Shown one piece after another: positions 63,525 through 64,000 of a stretch of 64,000 nucleotides of DNA (its first letter is position 1; each line of letters begins with the position of its first letter). A model generated the notes under the pieces. The model had not been told where the DNA came from and did no database searches. It saw only the letters and a list, made by a program, of their open reading frames with translations. The stretch covers positions 118,028 to 182,027 of the forward strand of contig VTFK01000584.1 in the NCBI GenBank assembly GCA_009617715.1, given 5' to 3'. This stretch comes from Plectrocnemia conspersa (taxonomy: Eukaryota > Arthropoda > Insecta > Trichoptera > Polycentropodidae). The position numbers were made by a program, and so were the translations under genes.

Positions 63525-63592
63525 TGTCGCCCATATGACCGTCGCCCAAATAGCCATCGCCCAATTGACCGTCGCTCAATTGTCGCGTACCC
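63525..63592 (-). repeat. right inverted end of foldback element 2
   Basis: Reverse-complement units TGTCGCCCATATGACC, GTCGCCCAAATAGCC, ATCGCCCAATTGACC and GTCGCTCAATTG, ending GTACCC. It is shorter than the left end by one or two units. Confidence 0.85.
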
Positions 63593-63593
63593 T

Positions 63594-63602
63594 GGTTTCT
63601 TC
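63594..63602 (+). repeat. target-site duplication GGTTTCTTC, right copy
   Basis: Exact repeat of 62008-62016. One T (63593) separates it from the CCC of the element end, so the border is known to within a base. Confidence 0.8.
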
Positions 63603-63730
63603 ATATTCTGTCGACGTACCTGGTAATTCACCTATGAATCACTTACTAGTTGCTTCTCATTTATCTACAGCAAAACAACTTTTTCACATAAGAAAAAAAA
63701 GAAAGAGAATGATCGGCTCAATTAGAAAGA

Positions 63731-63817
63731 AAGTGTTGCAATACGTACTGCTTGTATTGCAAGACAGCTTCTTTATTAAATCAAAATTGATTAAATTTCA
63801 CGTATTGCAAAACACTT
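63731..63817. repeat. inverted repeat with GCAATACGT arms
   Basis: AAGTGTTGCAATACGT (63731-63746) is complementary to 63800-63817 apart from a 2-nt insertion; a second GTATTGCAA lies between (63754). The remaining sequence to 64000 shows nothing further. Confidence 0.6.
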
Positions 63818-64000
63818 ACGAACTCGCAATTCGAGGTTTCACAGTGGTAAAAAAAATCATAAGCTTAACAAAAATATTTATCAAATATTAATATAAAAAA
63901 ATGTTTACAATTCTAAATTTCGAGAAACCTCCTAACTTTCAAAAACAATTCCTGGGAATTTTGCAACATTGCCCATCATACATATTGTGCTCACTACGCA

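Larger units (their letters stand above)
62017..63592. mobile_element. foldback-type element 2 with tandem-repeat inverted ends and 9-bp target-site duplication
   Basis: The ends start GGGACACGG (left) and, read inward, GGGTACGCG (right), and continue into runs of a ~15-bp unit such as GGTCAATTGGGCGAC. The left run is on the + strand (to about 62110) and the right run inverted (63525-63592). The 9-bp GGTTTCTTC duplication at both borders shows it moved as a unit. A 9-bp duplication plus repeat-built inverted ends is the pattern of Drosophila FB (Mutator-like) foldback elements. The interior holds three ~170-bp tandem repeats and no recognisable transposase, so it is non-autonomous. ORFs at 61943-62161, 62479-62846 and 63441-63891 run through repeats and are not genes. 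Confidence 0.85.

Noticed and set aside
63441..63891. 61- and 138-codon ORFs
   Set aside because: They run through the inverted end of the foldback element into A/T-rich DNA; the repeated Val-Ala-Gln pattern is translated repeat units.

Overview
The window looks like AT-rich euchromatin of an insect. I favour Lepidoptera, but that rests on general impression (base composition, transposon mix, intron-rich genes) and not on a diagnostic marker. It has eukaryotic genes with GT-AG introns, poly-A-tailed LINEs and DNA transposons. I see no bacterial operons, rRNA or CRISPR.

Two protein-coding genes are well supported, both on the + strand. At the left edge (1011-10106) lie the last two exons of a dpr-family (defective proboscis extension response) immunoglobulin-domain cell-surface gene, separated by an 8.87-kb intron; its earlier exons lie upstream of the window. 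At the right (58649-61169) is a complete four-exon trypsin-like serine protease of 266 residues. It has a signal peptide, an activation site, an intact catalytic triad, the Asp specificity residue and three disulfide pairs. The two genes have no evident functional link.

Between them is a 48.5-kb gene desert of AT-rich sequence carrying dead transposons and a series of GC-richer islands a few hundred bases long that code for nothing I recognise. Candidate roles for the islands are regulatory elements of the dpr gene or of neighbouring genes. The transposon remains are: a mariner corpse (13.2-13.8 kb); a piggyBac-type transposase corpse (24.3-25.4 kb) lying between clusters of the palindrome AATACCGGTATT and its variants; and four pieces of Jockey/CR1-type LINEs (30.4-31.6, 40.0-40.2, 44.6 and 47.3 kb). 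Two of the LINE pieces share a 3' end with a perfect 12-bp stem-loop. One of these two is a 135-bp 3'-end insert flanked by an unusually long direct repeat of about 100 bp.

The most interesting structures are two foldback-type elements whose inverted ends are built from short tandem repeats. Element 2 (62017-63592) has ends made of a ~15-bp GGGCGAC-containing unit, an internal array of three ~170-bp repeats, and a clear 9-bp target-site duplication (GGTTTCTTC). Element 1 (14379-15139) has the same design with an unrelated unit (GCTCACA/GTCACA). Neither encodes a recognisable protein, so both are presumably mobilised by something encoded elsewhere.

Other leads are a compact unrecognised reading frame on the - strand inside the dpr intron (3656-3895), several nearly perfect hairpins (11990-12062, 23533-23581, 26659-26705), and tRNA-like promoter boxes at 50.4 kb and 2.8 kb. 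All calls were made by eye; no database search was possible.
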